From: Bryobacterales bacterium
GTDB taxonomy: Bacteria > Acidobacteriota > Terriglobia > Bryobacterales > UBA6623
Assembly: GCA_026713545.1 (NCBI GenBank)
Contig: JAPOOG010000083.1
Coordinates: 102,840-166,839, forward strand
Direction of reading: 5' to 3'
DNA length: 64,000 nt
Below the pieces are notes generated by a model. It searched no databases. It was not told the origin of the DNA and worked only from the letters and a program-made list of their open reading frames with translations. Shown in pieces: positions 15,614-23,378 of this stretch (positions within the stretch are counted from its first letter, which is position 1; every line of letters starts with the position of its first letter). The translations under genes were made by a program, and so were the position numbers.

Positions 15614-17656
15614 TCACGTCCGAAAGCCCACTGACCTCGGATAATCCGGCTTGGCTTCGCACTCCATGCGCAACATATTCGCAAGCTCCTGTGGGTCTCG
15701 CAAGCAATCGAGAAGCTCGGCTTTCCGGCGCACGACAGCGAAGTCGCCCGGTGTCAGGGCGGCAAGATCTTCGAGCACGGCCGGGGGAGTAAGCGCAAAA
15801 TAGTCCTGGAATGCAGCCGTCACCTGTTGAGGCAAGAGATAGTCGAGAGCGATCTTGAAGGTGAAGCGCCGCAGCGTCGCCGGATCGAGGTGTTCACCGA
15901 AGTTGGTCGTGCAAGCGAAGGGGAGCGGGTGGCTTTCCATCCAGGTCAGCATTTCGTTGACTTGGCTGATCTCCCAGTTTCTTACTGCGAAACGCCGGTC
16001 GGCCAGCAGGGAATCGGCTTCGTCGAAGACCAGGAATGCCTCCGAGTTTCGCGCCTCGGCGAAGGCTGCCGCAATCAGCTTTTCGGTTTTGCCGACCCAC
16101 ATCGACATCAGGTCGGATGCTCTCTTTTGCACGACTTTGAGGCCGAGCCGGTCGGCGAGATGGCGGACGAACGCGCTCTTCCCTGTGCCGGGCGGTCCTT
16201 GCAGACAAAGCGAGTAATGCCGCAGACCGCTGCCCGCGAGACGCTCCGCGAGCCGGACCGGGTTCGTATCGGCGCGGATCAGTGCTGTATCGAACTTCGC
16301 CGACGCTTGTTGACGCGGCGGCTTCACGCCGGATAGCACCCGCGACAGACCCTTTACGCCGCGGCGAACGTCGGCGATGGTTCCTCCGCCGAGCCGCGCA
16401 GCGGCGGTGACCCCGGCGGCCACGCCCGGTGTCACGTCGAACTCCACGGCGATGGCTCGCGCTTCTTCTTCGCCCGATTCGATGCCGTGACGAGCAAGCT
16501 GCCGCGACCAGATTCGAGTTCGGACTTTAGGCGGCGGTTGGCGCAGCTCCAGGGCGAACATCATGCGGCGCAGAACGGTGGGGCACGTGTCCCGGGCTGA
16601 GTTCGAGGTCCACAGCGTGGGTGCCGGCGCCTGCTCGAGCAGGCGGTTCATGAACACCTTGGAGCCTTCGGCTCGGAGATGCTTGGGCACGTCGAACGGC
16701 ATTCCGGCCCAAGGATGGGAAAGCAGGTCCTCCATCTCGTCGAAGAGCAGGATGGACCCGCGGCGAAGCGCCAGTAGGCGCTGGACAAGCCGGAGTTCCT
16801 GAAGCCTCTCGTGACGTGACGGCTCGCCGCCGCCGTGGCTGCTCGATTCGCCGACAGTATAAAGCGGTGCTTCCAGCCGCGCGGCCAGCGTCTTGCAGAA
16901 CTCGGTCTTGCCGGTGCCCGGAGGCCCGTACACGAGGACGTTCACGCCCGATGCGCCGGTTTGCAGAGCCCCTTTCAGTACCCGTTCGACATGGTCACGA
17001 TTCTCAGCTACGTGATCGAAATCCGACCAGCGGAGATCACCCGGGGGCGCCTCGTCGAGCAGCAGCCGCTGCGCGTCCGAATCGGCCTGATTCGAAACCC
17101 ACTGCAGCCGATTCAGCCGGGCGATGGGCGTCAGGTCGCCATCGCACCCGATGAATACAAGCCCCGATTTCACGAGTGGCGCATCGGGCGCCAATCGGCT
17201 GAGGATCGTGTTGGGCGATACGCCGAGGAAGCAGGGCAGAGCTGGGCTTCTGCTAAAAAGTGCCCCCCGCCTACTGTCGAATATGCTGTCCACCATCGAC
17301 TCGATGGTTGGCAGCACGCGGTAGAGCATCACGAACTCCAGAATTTCAGTATCCGTTCGCGAGAGGCGCATCGCCTTTCCGAGATACCGAAGCCGCCGCG
17401 CCAAGCGGTCTGGCCGTGCCCGAATAGCCACCTTATATTGGTTTTCAAGAGCTTCTCTCAGATTCTCCCATTCCGGTGCCGGCACTCCTCGGCACAGCCC
17501 GTCTTTGGACGTCGGCGGACTTTCGAACTCCAGCTCGCTTTCGTGTTCGAAGACCCACTTCGCCAGTCCTGTCGCATTTGAAGAACTGTGTCGAAGTCGC
17601 GAGGCGGCGTTTGACAGGTAGAAGAAGACAAGGCGGCGTTCGTAGGCGGTGAGCAT
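15614..17656 (-). CDS. Tandem AAA+ ATPase
   Basis: 680 aa from the ATG at 17656 (MLTAYERRLVFFYL); a GTG at 17698 would add 14 residues. Domain 1 has Walker A GPPGTGKT at about 242-249 and Walker B ILLFDEMEDLL at about 302. Domain 2 has Walker A GPPGTGKS at about 485 and Walker B FLVFDEADSLL at about 545. A 230-residue N-terminal region of unknown type precedes them. Both ATP sites look intact. It is likely a hexameric remodeller or motor acting on a protein or nucleic-acid substrate. It heads the operon with the PD-(D/E)XK gene pair. I do not recognise a named family, and a role in phage defence is only inferred from the neighbours. Confidence 0.82.
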   Translation of the reverse strand: MLTAYERRLVFFYLSNAASRLRHSSSNATGLAKWVFEHESELEFESPPTSKDGLCRGVPAPEWENLREALENQYKVAIRARPDRLARRLRYLGKAMRLSRTDTEILEFVMLYRVLPTIESMVDSIFDSRRGALFSRSPALPCFLGVSPNTILSRLAPDAPLVKSGLVFIGCDGDLTPIARLNRLQWVSNQADSDAQRLLLDEAPPGDLRWSDFDHVAENRDHVERVLKGALQTGASGVNVLVYGPPGTGKTEFCKTLAARLEAPLYTVGESSSHGGGEPSRHERLQELRLVQRLLALRRGSILLFDEMEDLLSHPWAGMPFDVPKHLRAEGSKVFMNRLLEQAPAPTLWTSNSARDTCPTVLRRMMFALELRQPPPKVRTRIWSRQLARHGIESGEEEARAIAVEFDVTPGVAAGVTAAARLGGGTIADVRRGVKGLSRVLSGVKPPRQQASAKFDTALIRADTNPVRLAERLAGSGLRHYSLCLQGPPGTGKSAFVRHLADRLGLKVVQKRASDLMSMWVGKTEKLIAAAFAEARNSEAFLVFDEADSLLADRRFAVRNWEISQVNEMLTWMESHPLPFACTTNFGEHLDPATLRRFTFKIALDYLLPQQVTAAFQDYFALTPPAVLEDLAALTPGDFAVVRRKAELLDCLRDPQELANMLRMECEAKPDYPRSVGFRT

Positions 17657-17918
17657 GGCGTATTCCGTGTTCCTGGCTCTCACGAGCGAGAGTAACACCG
17701 CAATGCGTCAGATTCGGACGCACTAACGTGCGCCCACAAAATATTTTTGGGTTCGGTAAAAATACGGCGTATCAGCGCTTTGCAAACACGCACAAACTCC
17801 GTGCCATCTCTGATTCGGTCTGTGGATCGGCCTTCGATGCTCTCCCTGGACAGGCCGCCCGTTCTCAGCCTGTGGGTGTGACGGCCATCACGACACCGAT
17901 CATCGTTGGGGATCTCAG

Positions 17919-18671
17919 CTAGAGGCGGCGAAGGTGGAACCCGCCGTCTACGTCGAATGCTTGTCCGGTGGCGTAGTCCCAATGACCGTCGGCGATGGAC
18001 CGCACGGCTCGGGCGATGTCCTCCGGGGTTCCGAGGCGGTTCTGGGGCAGCAGCCCTTCCGCGGCCAACTTCTCGTATTTGGCGAGAACGGGCGCCACCA
18101 TGTCCGTGCGGATGATGCCGGGGCGAATCTCGAAGACGGTGATGCCGTCGGCCGCGAGGCGGTCCGCGAAGAGCGCAACGGCCATGCCGAGGCCGGCCTT
18201 GGAGACGCAGTACTCGCCGCGGTTCGGCGACGACGTATATGCCGAGATGGAGGTGATGAAGACAATACGGCCGGAACCGTTCTGTTGCATCCAGCGGGCC
18301 GCGGCTTGCGTCAGGAAATACGGACCCTTGAGGTTGGTGTCGAGGACTTCGTCGAAACTCTCTTCGGTGGCCTCCAGCAGATCGCGCCGCTCGCGGGGCG
18401 CCATCCCGGCGTTGTTGACGAGCAGATCGAGCCGCCCGAATTTTTCCCGGCAATAAGCAAGCAGCGCCTCGCGGTCTTGCCTTTGAGCGAGGTCGATCTT
18501 GAAGATCTCGACCCCGGATTCCTCCTGCAGGCTCCGGGCGGCGTCTTCGCGGCTGCGGTAGGTCGCAATCACGCGATGGCTGCGGGCGAGATCGCCTGCA
18601 ATGGCACGGCCGATGCCACGGCTGCCGCCGGTGACGATCGCCACAGGTCGTGAGGAGGGTTCAGTTGTCAT
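17919..18671 (-). CDS. SDR-family oxidoreductase (3-oxoacyl-ACP reductase-like)
   Basis: 250 aa classical short-chain dehydrogenase: cofactor motif TGGSRGIG near the N-terminus, NNAG in strand 4, catalytic Ser in FITSISAY, catalytic YCVSK, and a C-terminal GQAFDVDGGFHLRR. The Arg residues after the first strand (ATYRSRED) suggest NADP(H) preference. The substrate cannot be named. It lies 15 bp after gdhA on the same strand and may share its transcript. The 17657-17918 gap upstream of the AAA+ gene holds no recognised gene. Confidence 0.85.
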   Translation of the reverse strand: MTTEPSSRPVAIVTGGSRGIGRAIAGDLARSHRVIATYRSREDAARSLQEESGVEIFKIDLAQRQDREALLAYCREKFGRLDLLVNNAGMAPRERRDLLEATEESFDEVLDTNLKGPYFLTQAAARWMQQNGSGRIVFITSISAYTSSPNRGEYCVSKAGLGMAVALFADRLAADGITVFEIRPGIIRTDMVAPVLAKYEKLAAEGLLPQNRLGTPEDIARAVRSIADGHWDYATGQAFDVDGGFHLRRL

Positions 18672-18686
18672 GAGCCATCCGCTCCG

Positions 18687-20054
18687 CTACACGATTCCAT
18701 AAGCCAACATCGCATCGGCGACCTTGACGAATCCCGCGATGTTGGCGCCATCGACGTAATCAATGTATTCGTCCTTGCCATTGTGACCGAACTCGACGCA
18801 CTTGGCGTGGATGTTCTTCATGATGTCCTGCAATCGGCCGTCCACTTCCTCCCGGGTCCAGGAGATCCGCAGCGCATTCTGACTCTGCTCCAAGCCTGAG
18901 ACGGCCACGCCGCCGGCGTTGGCGGCTTTTGCCGGGCCGAACAAGATCCTCGCCTCCCGAAAGGCTTGCACGGCATCCAGCTCGGTCGGCATGTTGGCGC
19001 CTTCCGCCACTGCCAGCACGCCGTTGGCCAATAGCGTCTTGGCCTGTTCGAGGTTCAACTCGTTCTGGGTCGCGCACGGAAAAGCCAAGTCGCAGGGCGT
19101 GGCCCAAGGCCGCTGCTTCTCGTAGAACGCGCAGCCGAATTTCTTCGCGTACTCCTTGGTCCGCCCGCGGCGCACTTCCTTGAGCTGCTTGAGCCAGTCC
19201 AACTTCTTGTCCCGAATCCCGTTGGGATCGTGAATGAACCCTCCCGAGTCGGACGCCGTGACGACCTTGGCGCCCAATTCGTTGAGCTTCTCGATCACAT
19301 AAAGCGCAACGTTCCCCGATCCGGAAACCACCGCTGTCTTGCCGGCGACGCCGTCTCCGCGTCGGGCCAGCATGTTCTGCATGAAATAGACCGCGCCGTA
19401 TCCCGTCGCTTCCGTCCGAACGAGACTGCCTCCGAACGCGAGGCCCTTGCCGGTGAGGATGCCCGTGAAGCGGTTTTCCAGACGCTTGTACTGCCCGAAC
19501 ATGTAGCTGATTTCCCGAGCGCCCACACCGATATCACCCGCCGGCACGTCGGTGTCTTCACCGATGTGCCGCGAGAGTTCAATCATCAATGAGTGGCAGA
19601 AGCGCATCACTTCGCGGTCGCTCTTGCCCTTCGGGTTGAAGTTCGATCCGCCTTTGCCGCCCCCCATCGGCAGCGTCGTGAGGCTGTTCTTGAGCACTTG
19701 TTCGAAACCGAGGAACTTCAGCACGCTCAGGGTCACCGAAGGGTGAAAACGCATCCCTCCTTTGTAGGGCCCGATCGAGTTGTTGAATTGAACCCGCCAG
19801 GCCCGATTCGCCCGAATGTTACCCTTGTCGTCCTCCCACGTAACGCGAAAGATGATCACGCGGTCGGGCTCCGTCATGCGTTCGAGGATCTGTGCCTTGC
19901 GGTAGCGCGGGTGCTCGAGCAGGTACGGCATCAGACTCTCGGTAACCTCGCGGACCGCCTGGTGAAATTCCGGCTGTCCGGGATTCCGCCTGACAAGACC
20001 GGCCATGAAGGCATCGATCTCGCGCTGAACCTCGCGCGTAGCTGGTCTCGTCAT
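18687..20054 (-). CDS. gdhA: NADP-type glutamate dehydrogenase
   Basis: 455 aa from the ATG at 20054, behind gggaggttgttg. The open frame extends to 20120 but without good support. Family motifs: the substrate-lysine block PMGGGKGGSNFNPKGKSD, the phosphate-binding AGDIGVGAREISYMFGQYKR, and a Rossmann SGSGNVALY. Length matches the hexameric NADP-dependent GdhA (447 aa in E. coli). It makes glutamate from 2-oxoglutarate and ammonium, an ammonium-assimilation route. The nearby acetamidase/formamidase would release ammonia, so the two could work together. Confidence 0.95.
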   Translation of the reverse strand: MTRPATREVQREIDAFMAGLVRRNPGQPEFHQAVREVTESLMPYLLEHPRYRKAQILERMTEPDRVIIFRVTWEDDKGNIRANRAWRVQFNNSIGPYKGGMRFHPSVTLSVLKFLGFEQVLKNSLTTLPMGGGKGGSNFNPKGKSDREVMRFCHSLMIELSRHIGEDTDVPAGDIGVGAREISYMFGQYKRLENRFTGILTGKGLAFGGSLVRTEATGYGAVYFMQNMLARRGDGVAGKTAVVSGSGNVALYVIEKLNELGAKVVTASDSGGFIHDPNGIRDKKLDWLKQLKEVRRGRTKEYAKKFGCAFYEKQRPWATPCDLAFPCATQNELNLEQAKTLLANGVLAVAEGANMPTELDAVQAFREARILFGPAKAANAGGVAVSGLEQSQNALRISWTREEVDGRLQDIMKNIHAKCVEFGHNGKDEYIDYVDGANIAGFVKVADAMLAYGIV

Positions 20055-20215
20055 CAACAACCTCCCGTCACGGTGCCGATAACACCAAACATCGGTCCAA
20101 ACGTCCGCAAACAGCAGCAACTTCCGTCCGCGATTTTCATCTTGGCGGCCATAGACCTATGGTACTCTGATCCGGCATATCTTCATCATCAGTCTTCTAC
20201 TCACTTTCCACTTAC

Positions 20216-21187
20216 ATGCAACGGATTCTTAGAGAGCAATCGAGGAAGTACGCTTTCAACTGGCAGGACGAGCCGCTGCTGCGGGTCCGTCCCGGCGAAA
20301 GCTTCGAAATCGAAACCTACGACGCCAGCGCGGGTTTCTTCAAGACGCCCGAGGACAAGGCCATTCCCGCCAAGCGACCCGGTTTCGATCGGGTTCCGCC
20401 GCTCTCGAATCCCATCGGCGGTCCTGTATACCTCGAGGGCGCCGAGCGCTACGACACCCTTGTCGTGACCATTGAGCATATCGAGGTCGCCGACTTTTCG
20501 TGGACCGCGAACGGACCGAAGCGCGGCCCTCTCGGTGAGTCCAACCGCTGGCCGGAAATCTCCGAGGAGTACACCACCTACATCTTGCGTCACGAGCCCG
20601 GAGCCAGCGGTTCGATGCGGGACGGCACGATACACTTCAACGACCGCATTTCGTGGCCGGTCACGCCCTTCGTCGGCACGATCGGAGTAGCGCCCGACCG
20701 GGAAGTCGCCACCAGCGGCGACGGCCAGGACGCCTGGGGCGGCAACCTCGATATCCGTGATGTCGCGCCGGGCAATCGAGTTCATCTGCCGGTTTATCAC
20801 GAAGGGGCTCTGTTCTATCTCGGGGACGTTCACGCCAGCCAGGGCGATACGGAATTCACCGGCACCGCAGCGGAAACGAACTCGACCGTCCGCGTCAAGT
20901 TGGAGTTGATCAAACAGAAGCGTCTCCCTTGGATACGCATCGAGAAGCCCGATTCCATCGTGTCGGTCTACGCCTATCGGCCCTTGGAGGTCGCCGTCGA
21001 GATCGCCACCCTCAATCTCATGGATTGGCTGATCACCGACTACCGCTATCCGCCCAACGACGCCTACGCTCTGGTGTCCACCTGCCCGGACTTCAGGATC
21101 AACGTCTATCAGATGGTCAAGCTTGCCAATCTGAATTATGTAGCCGGGGCGGAGATTCCCCGGCGCTATCTCGACGCCTACCTGTAG
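20216..21187 (+). CDS. Acetamidase/formamidase family protein
   Basis: 323 aa. The FmdA/AmdA fold is shown by VEIATLNLMDWL near the C-terminus, the HFNDRISWPVTPFVGTIGVA block and the metal-site region NLDIRDVAPGNRVHLPVYHE followed by GALFYLGDVHASQGD. Members hydrolyse short amides such as formamide or acetamide to the acid and ammonia in the cytoplasm. It is divergent from gdhA across 161 bp. The exact substrate is not readable from the sequence. Confidence 0.88.
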   Translation: MQRILREQSRKYAFNWQDEPLLRVRPGESFEIETYDASAGFFKTPEDKAIPAKRPGFDRVPPLSNPIGGPVYLEGAERYDTLVVTIEHIEVADFSWTANGPKRGPLGESNRWPEISEEYTTYILRHEPGASGSMRDGTIHFNDRISWPVTPFVGTIGVAPDREVATSGDGQDAWGGNLDIRDVAPGNRVHLPVYHEGALFYLGDVHASQGDTEFTGTAAETNSTVRVKLELIKQKRLPWIRIEKPDSIVSVYAYRPLEVAVEIATLNLMDWLITDYRYPPNDAYALVSTCPDFRINVYQMVKLANLNYVAGAEIPRRYLDAYL

Positions 21188-21317
21188 GCGACCGGCTGCT
21201 CGGTAAGTCCGGCCAGGGGAACGGATATGCCGGACCAAGGTCCGAAATTGGTTGCTTCATCTGCCGAACGCAATCGCTAAAGGGCAGAGGGCAGGGCACC
21301 GGGACGTCCGGCAAACC

Positions 21318-21545
21318 TCACTCCATAGCTCCGATCTTGCCAGGTAAGCCGAACTCTGCGTCGCGCTGGGAATTCGCGTCACGTCCATATAAGACCTCGA
21401 CGCCGCTCTGCAGGAAGCCTTGGCGCACGACGGTCCGGCCACGCTGGAAATCCTTACCGGAGGCCGACCTGAACGTATTGCCAGGATGGGAGCCGTATCG
21501 ACGGTACGGGGCGGACCGCTCGCCCCTTGAGATTCCACCGAGGGG
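21318..21545 (-). pseudogene. Possible C-terminal remnant of an Oar-like TonB-dependent receptor
   Basis: The minus-strand reading contains YGSHPGNTFRSASGKDFQ, later QSGVEVLYGRD and EFGLPGKIG. These align loosely with the usual Oar-like receptor end (GRNTFRSPxxxxFD, QFRAEFFNLFNH, NFGLPG). It lies directly downstream of the carbonic anhydrase chimera, on the same strand, where the end of a receptor gene would be expected. The similarity is weak and the reading frame is broken. The rest of 21188-21567 shows nothing else. Confidence 0.45.
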
Positions 21546-21567
21546 TGCGGAAGTGCGTCGAGTTCTT

Positions 21568-22584
21568 TTACGGCAGAGGCAGGAGGCGGAGCACTCTTTT
21601 GCTTTCAAGCTCGTATACCCAACCTTCAAGCCGCAGACGCCCCGTAGCCGTGCGAGCCGCGACCCAGGGATGTGTCTTCAGATTTCTGAGCTGCTGCAAA
21701 ACGTTCTGCTTGACGAGTTCAAGCCAACGGGCGTCGGGGTCCAGAAGGGGGTGCAACTCGTCAACCGCCAATCTCGCGGGCGCGACATACTGGATCCAGT
21801 CTCTGACGCTTGGAACGGTATCGAGGCCGTCCGGCTCCAACGCGGCCTTCATCGCACCGCAAAGCGTATGCCCGCAGACAATGATGCTCGGCACTTCGAG
21901 CACGGCGACGGCGTACTCGATGGTGGCGGTCACTCCCTCGGGACGGGGGGCATACGGGGGCACGATATTACCCGCGTTGCGGATGACAAACAGCTCGCCG
22001 ATACCGGTCTGCGTGATCACGCTCGGAATCAGGCGCGAGTCCGAGCAGGTGATGAACAGGGAATCGGGCGACTGCCCTTGGGCCATGGATTTGAACAGTG
22101 GGGGACGGGACGATGCACCGCCAAACCGCTCGGCGGCGGATTCGGCAAGGGTCCCAGAACTGGTGGTCTGGAGGCGCGCGGCGATGGCACTGACTTCATC
22201 GGTCTCGGCAACCTCTCCCATCTGTGAAGCGACATCGACGCGCACTGCATCATTAGCACCGAAAATAACATCGGATTCGCGATACTTCCGGGAGCCGTCC
22301 AGGCGAATGATGCTCGTGTGGTTGCCGGCGGCAAGCATCAGGAAAGGGTATTCGTCAGAAGTGTTTGCTTCGCCCGAGAGGACAGCGCTGATTTCCTGGT
22401 GTGTAACCGCGGCCGCCGGAGCGTCGGGAATCATCGTGCCCGTGCTGTCGGACACCTTGCCGGTGGTATTGCCGTCAAGAACCTGAGCATATGCCGGCTC
22501 GACATTGAACCCTGCAATGACCGCGACAGCCGACAGGTAAATGCCAAGAAGGAATCTGTGGCCGGAGTAGCTGATACCCATCAT
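21568..22584 (-). CDS. Exported beta-carbonic anhydrase fused to a TonB-receptor N-terminus
   Basis: 338 aa. Residues 1-33 are a signal peptide ending EPAYA. Residues about 34-140 match the carboxypeptidase-regulatory-like domain at the start of Oar-type receptors: GKVSDSTGTMIPDA, then EYPFLMLAAGNH, VRVDVASQMGEVAETDEV and LQTTSSGTLAE. Residues about 155-338 are a beta-class carbonic anhydrase: zinc ligands in CSDSR (Cys, Asp) and CGHTLCG (His, Cys), plus GELFVIRNAGN. It would interconvert CO2 and bicarbonate, probably in the periplasm. The usual N-terminal helices of the enzyme are shortened. A ribosome site (agaggtg) precedes ATG 22584. The DNA looks like a carbonic anhydrase gene embedded within a receptor gene. 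Confidence 0.82.
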   Translation of the reverse strand: MMGISYSGHRFLLGIYLSAVAVIAGFNVEPAYAQVLDGNTTGKVSDSTGTMIPDAPAAAVTHQEISAVLSGEANTSDEYPFLMLAAGNHTSIIRLDGSRKYRESDVIFGANDAVRVDVASQMGEVAETDEVSAIAARLQTTSSGTLAESAAERFGGASSRPPLFKSMAQGQSPDSLFITCSDSRLIPSVITQTGIGELFVIRNAGNIVPPYAPRPEGVTATIEYAVAVLEVPSIIVCGHTLCGAMKAALEPDGLDTVPSVRDWIQYVAPARLAVDELHPLLDPDARWLELVKQNVLQQLRNLKTHPWVAARTATGRLRLEGWVYELESKRVLRLLPLP

Positions 22585-22697
22585 TCATTCACCTCTGTAA
22601 TGATGTGGCGACTGGATGCACGAAACCCGCCGCCGCTTGACAACGACCTCTAATGTTACATCCTTCGATGGTTTTGAACGATGCGGCCGTCTAACAA

Positions 22698-22766
22698 TGG
22701 CTCGACTCCAAAGGCGCCACCCTGGACTTCATTTTGTATTGGCGCCAAGAAAACGGACAGGGCATC
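22698..22766 (+). mobile_element. Possible IS6-family transposase remnant
   Basis: The + strand reads WLDSKGATLDFILYW followed by RQENGQG, resembling the RAVDSxGxTLDFxL block near the catalytic core of IS6/IS240 transposases. The frame hits a stop just upstream and no second catalytic block or terminal repeats were found. The remainder of 22585-23378 contains no recognised gene. Confidence 0.4.
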
Positions 22767-23378
22767 GGTGGTTCTAACCGGGTTGCGTTGTGAGGGCCAA
22801 AGTGGCGCGGCCGCCCGGCTGGGAATATGTCGATGCTCACGCCCCATCGTTCTGACATGTTCCTTGGTGTGGAAGAACACATTCATACCCCACCCCACAG
22901 TGGTTCTTCTTGACAAAAAAAGGCGCTGGGTGTATTCAATAAGTGTCCTTCAAAAGAAGGGCCAAAAAAGGTTTTCGAGGAGGGTGAAATAGAACCACCG
23001 GTCACCGGAAGGCGACCGCGCAAGAACACTGGCTCACAGCGGTTTGTGGCAACAAGCCGTTGTCGTTGACGGAGTATCGAGCCCGGCGAAACGCGCGTGG
23101 CTAGAGGGCGGAATGTCCACAACGATGTCGGCGAGGGCTGGTACGGCGCGGTCGCCTTTTGCATTTCCATTCACTGCGCTCCAAGCAACACGGCATCTCC
23201 TCGATCCTCACGCGGTTTCAGCCGCGTGAGGTGTCTTGCCGGCTTCAGGACAACCTTTCCACCAAAGCGAATTTCCTGATCCTTGCGCCGGTAGTGTTCG
23301 GCGTGACTACCGGTCACCATCGCCCTTGACGGCTCCATCAAGAGATTCATCCGTCAGGTGCTGAGAAAGGCAGGCAGG

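Noticed and set aside
17680..18453. 257-codon minus-strand frame overlapping the SDR gene
   Set aside because: Out of frame with the SDR, whose motifs are intact; rich in Arg and Pro, as shadow frames are.
22656..22916. 86-codon minus-strand frame in the 22.6-23.4 kb gap
   Set aside because: No family pattern; the transposase-like phrase is on the other strand.
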